Shown: piece by piece, positions 3,873 to 5,561 of the stretch
Layout: each line of letters starts with the position of its first letter
Position numbering within the stretch: the first letter of the stretch is position 1
Source of the DNA: an uncultured Caryophanales bacterium
GTDB taxonomy: Bacteria > Bacillota_I > Bacilli_A > RFN20 > CAG-826
Length of the DNA stretch: 5,561 bases
NCBI GenBank assembly: GCA_937895315.1
Contig: CALAWM010000127.1
Coordinates: 1-5,561, forward strand
Reading direction: 5' to 3'
Program-made: the position numbers and the translations under genes
The notes under the pieces: generated by a model
The model's database searches: none
What the model saw: only the letters and a program-made list of their open reading frames with translations
What the model was told of the DNA's origin: nothing

Positions 3873-4349
3873 ATGGATATTACGTTTAATATTGGTAAAG
3901 ATAAATTTAATTATCGGGTTTGTGCAGTAATTACTAATAATAATAAAATTCTAGCAATGAAAGATGGGCGCGCTCCGTACTTTTATCTGCCTGGGGGCAG
4001 GGTAATGATGGGTGAAACGGCTGAAAATGCTATTATTCGTGAATTGAAAGAAGAACTAGGAATAACCGCAGAAATTATTAGACCGCTTTACTTAAATCAG
4101 GCTTTTTTTAAAGAAGATGTAAATGGCTTAAACTATCATGAAATTTGCCTATATTTTTTGATGGATATATCGCATTCAGATTTACTTTTAAAAGAAGAAA
4201 AATTTTCTATCCATGAAGGTGAAAACCAGATTATATTTCAATGGCTTGATTTTGAGAGACTAAAAGATGAATATTTTTATCCGCAATTTTTAAAAGAAAC
4301 TATTTTTGATTTACCGGAGGTGTTTACTATTCTGATAGAGAAAGAATAA
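3873..4349 (+). CDS. Nudix hydrolase (second of two)
   Basis: The protein is 158 residues. The Nudix box is complete: G42, E48, R56, E57, E60, E61 and G63, in LPGGRVMMGETAENAIIREL and onward. The N-terminus (DKFNYRVCAVITNNNKILAM) is the usual first strands of the fold, and IIFQWLDFERLKDEYFYPQFL (120-140) is the C-terminal strand-helix common in MutT/ADP-ribose-type members. The substrate is unknown. The start is supported by GGAGA at 3860-3864, eight bases before the ATG. It is a single gene with its own promoter and two terminators downstream. Codon use is more A/T-rich than in the first Nudix gene and outside the signature the two barely align, so they are not a recent duplication. Its position near a possible ADP-ribose-signalling effector (5033 onward) is suggestive, but the two are separated by terminators and a broken gene. 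Confidence 0.92.
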   Translation: MDITFNIGKDKFNYRVCAVITNNNKILAMKDGRAPYFYLPGGRVMMGETAENAIIRELKEELGITAEIIRPLYLNQAFFKEDVNGLNYHEICLYFLMDISHSDLLLKEEKFSIHEGENQIIFQWLDFERLKDEYFYPQFLKETIFDLPEVFTILIEKE

Positions 4350-4383
4350 TGCTTTACGGGCAAAATAATGATCATTTATTAAA

Positions 4384-4420
4384 GAGGTTAAGGTATTTTA
4401 TATAACCTCCTTATATTTTT
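4384..4420 (+). terminator. Terminator of the second Nudix gene
   Basis: GAGGTTA (4384-4390) pairs perfectly with TAACCTC (4403-4409) across a 12-nt loop. A mixed T-rich tail (CTTATATTTTTT) follows, starting 35 nt after the stop codon. The interrupted T-run makes it weaker than the others. Confidence 0.6.
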
Positions 4421-4452
4421 TATTATTAGCAAACATATCGGCAAAATATAAC

Positions 4453-4479
4453 AAAAACGACCCAAAATAGGTCCTTTTT
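4453..4479. terminator. Probable bidirectional terminator
   Basis: The stem is AAAAA-C-GACC (4453-4462) with GGTC-C-TTTTT (4470-4479), one C-C mismatch and a 7-nt loop. T-runs are present on both strands. It could back up the Nudix terminator and also end the minus-strand remnant at 4565. The rest of 4421-4564 shows nothing except a short direct repeat AATTATTGC (4481-4489, 4495-4503). Confidence 0.6.
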
Positions 4480-4564
4480 AAATTATTGCGGATCAATTAT
4501 TGCCAGAACCCACACATTTAAAATTTAATATTAACCACAATTTTTAAGCGTTGGGATAGCGAAC

Positions 4565-4978
4565 CTACCCTAAAATGATGTTAAATGCTAGTTCACAAGG
4601 CTTGTAATTGAGAACATAGGGTATTTTCACCTCAATAAATGGTTTATTGTCATTCAGATATTCAACAACGGCATTAGTTAGATTATTAATAGGGATACCG
4701 TTAAACCATCAACATAGATTGCCGAATAGAGTTTCTTTACTTTGTCGATTGAATAACTATCAAGCAAGGAATTAACACAAGTACGCACTCCCCGAATATG
4801 TATACTAAGTTTACGCATGTAAGCTACTTGATTTGAAATGTAAGACATCCATATATATTGTGATTTATTTTCTTCAATTTTCATTGAGCATTAAATAGAA
4901 AAAAATACCTTCTAATAAATATTGATTTTGTTTTGCAAAGACATCATTTTCCTTAATAAAAAAAGGTTTGTCTACAAA
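4565..4978 (-). pseudogene. Frameshifted gene remnant, family not recognised
   Basis: On the minus strand, coding-like sequence runs from about 4978 to a TAG at 4565-4567 but changes frame twice. The first part reads FVDKPFFIKENDVFAKQNQY and on to FYLMLNEN, stopping at TGA 4874-4876. The second frame takes over at about 4880 (ENKSQYIWMSYISNQVAYMR, then KLSIHIRGVRTCVNSLLDS) until about 4705. The first frame then resumes (NGIPINNLTNAVVEYLNDNK, then PFIEVKIPYVLNYKPCELAF) to the stop. One extra T near 4876-4880 and one missing base near 4700-4707 would join all three into about 135 continuous residues. The longest intact piece (68 codons, ATG at 4882-4884) lacks an SD site. It looks like the C-terminal part of a soluble, partly helical protein. 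A motif RKLSIH fits the loose HEPN pattern R-X4-H, but that is weak. Sequencing error could also explain the shifts. Confidence 0.45.
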
Positions 4979-4980
4979 AC

Positions 4981-5010
4981 TTGGAAAAGCATAGAAATAA
5001 CTGATACAAT
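4981..5010 (+). promoter_or_regulatory. Promoter of the macro-domain membrane protein
   Basis: TTGGAA (4981-4986), an 18-nt spacer and extended -10 TGATACAAT (5002-5010) predict a start near 5017. The SD site would then lie almost at the 5' end of the mRNA. An overlapping TATAAT (5010-5015) lacks a matching -35. Confidence 0.6.
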
Positions 5011-5019
5011 ATAATGAGC

Positions 5020-5023
5020 GAGG
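5020..5023 (+). promoter_or_regulatory. Ribosome binding site that selects GTG 5033
   Basis: GAGG is followed by nine bases and then GTG. The frame is closed upstream by TGA at 5015-5017, and there is no ATG in frame near the start, so this site decides for GTG. Confidence 0.65.
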
Positions 5024-5032
5024 TTTCAAACT

Positions 5033-5561
5033 GTGAAGGTATCTCTTTTGGATAAAAAATTGATTAAAAAAACCATTGGAATTTTATTTATATTTATTTC
5101 TACTAGCGCATCCTTTCTTGCGTTCGTCGATGTTAATTGGGCAGTGAAAATAAGTGTTTTAGGTTTCATCATTTTATTATCAATAGTAATTCATTTTATT
5201 CTTTGGAGAATAGCAAATAAACTGAACTCTATTACTTTAAAAATTAATAATTCGAATCTAATAATTGAGTTTGGAAATATTTTCAAAGAGGAAGATAATA
5301 AAGTTATCCCTTTTAACGAATATTTTGATACGTCCCTTGAAAATAATTTGATTTCAGATACATCTTTGCACTGGCAATATCTTAAGACTCTTAAATCTAC
5401 CGAAACATTGGACTCAGAGATAGATAGTATACCTAAAGAAAAACTGGTTGAGGTAAAATCGGATAGAAAATTTGGAAAGAAAAAGAAGTATAAACTAGGA
5501 ACTATACTTCAAAGAACCAAGTACTTTCTCCTTGCTTTTTCGCATTTTGATGGTGATGACA
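5033..5561 (+). CDS. Two-helix membrane protein with macro-like domain, ThsA-like (type II Thoeris), 3' end missing
   Basis: The first 176 residues are visible; the gene runs off the window. After a basic start (VKVSLLDKKLIKK), two hydrophobic helices lie at about 14-34 and 38-58, joined by a very short turn (DVNWAVK). A soluble domain starts near residue 69, with NLIIEFGNIFKEEDNKVIPF (75-94) continuing NEYFDTSLENNLISDTSLHW (95-114). The order G-N-I-F, then V-I-P-F-N, is the degenerate macro-domain version of G-D-I and V-N-A-A-N, where the asparagine and glycine contact ADP-ribose. NEYFDT followed by an S-L-H segment is what I recall of the ThsA macro family (formerly DUF6430). In type II Thoeris a TIR protein makes a histidine-ADP-ribose signal that this TM-macro effector binds to damage the membrane of infected cells. 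A Lys-rich stretch (about 145-154) follows. The gene has its own promoter and a GTG start. The system assignment is inferred, since no TIR gene is in view. Confidence 0.7.
   Translation, partial: MKVSLLDKKLIKKTIGILFIFISTSASFLAFVDVNWAVKISVLGFIILLSIVIHFILWRIANKLNSITLKINNSNLIIEFGNIFKEEDNKVIPFNEYFDTSLENNLISDTSLHWQYLKTLKSTETLDSEIDSIPKEKLVEVKSDRKFGKKKKYKLGTILQRTKYFLLAFSHFDGDD

Noticed and set aside
3037..4349. The two Nudix genes as a recent tandem duplication
   Set aside because: They agree only across the Nudix signature; the ends and base composition differ, and a tRNA unit lies between them.
5014..5055. A 13-codon ATG frame overlapping the ThsA-like start, as a leader peptide
   Set aside because: It overlaps the predicted transcription start, has no SD of its own, and has no regulatory codon run or attenuator hairpin.

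Overview
The window looks like chromosomal DNA from a low-GC Gram-positive lineage (Bacillota or Mycoplasmatota; an Acholeplasma- or Erysipelotrichia-like organism would fit, but the species cannot be fixed from this sequence). The reasons are AT-rich DNA, A/T-ending codons, sigma-A type TTGACA/TATAAT promoters often with an extended TGn -10, short hairpin terminators with U-tracts, all seven tRNAs encoding CCA, and a nucleoside-type ABC permease at the left edge. Tryptophan is written TGG and the genes end in TAA or TAG, so the standard bacterial code fits.

Layout: (1) 1-648, the 3' end of a BPD_transp_2 ABC permease, probably the last gene of a nucleoside uptake operon. (2) 661-855, a tRNA-Arg(ACG) gene with its own promoter and terminator, enclosed by two unusual inverted repeats. 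(3) 920-2119, a GT-B family 4 glycosyltransferase whose promoter sits so close to the ATG that its mRNA should be leaderless. (4) 2211-2738, a five-gene tRNA operon (Pro-Ala-Met-Ile2-Ser) with a strong promoter and terminator. (5) 2785-3013, two consecutive promoter-hairpin-terminator units that each predict an RNA of about 55-65 nt with the same architecture. I do not recognise a family for them. The second could instead be a leader for the next gene. (6) 3037-3567, a Nudix hydrolase whose final codons contain the promoter of the following tRNA-His(GTG), 3585-3661. (7) 3700-5561, visibly more AT-rich DNA with a second, unrelated Nudix hydrolase (3873-4349), two terminators, a frameshifted gene remnant on the minus strand, and the first 176 codons of a two-helix membrane protein with a macro-like domain (5033-end).

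The last gene is the most notable. It resembles ThsA of type II Thoeris anti-phage defence, a TM-macro effector that responds to an ADP-ribose-derived signal made by a TIR protein. No TIR gene is visible, and the gene runs off the right edge, so the system call depends on the next few kilobases. The AT-rich stretch beyond tRNA-His, with a decayed gene and a defence-type gene, looks like an accessory insertion next to a tRNA.

Except for the tRNA operon, the genes appear to be independently transcribed single units, each with its own promoter and most with a recognisable terminator. I see no CRISPR array, insertion sequence or rRNA gene.
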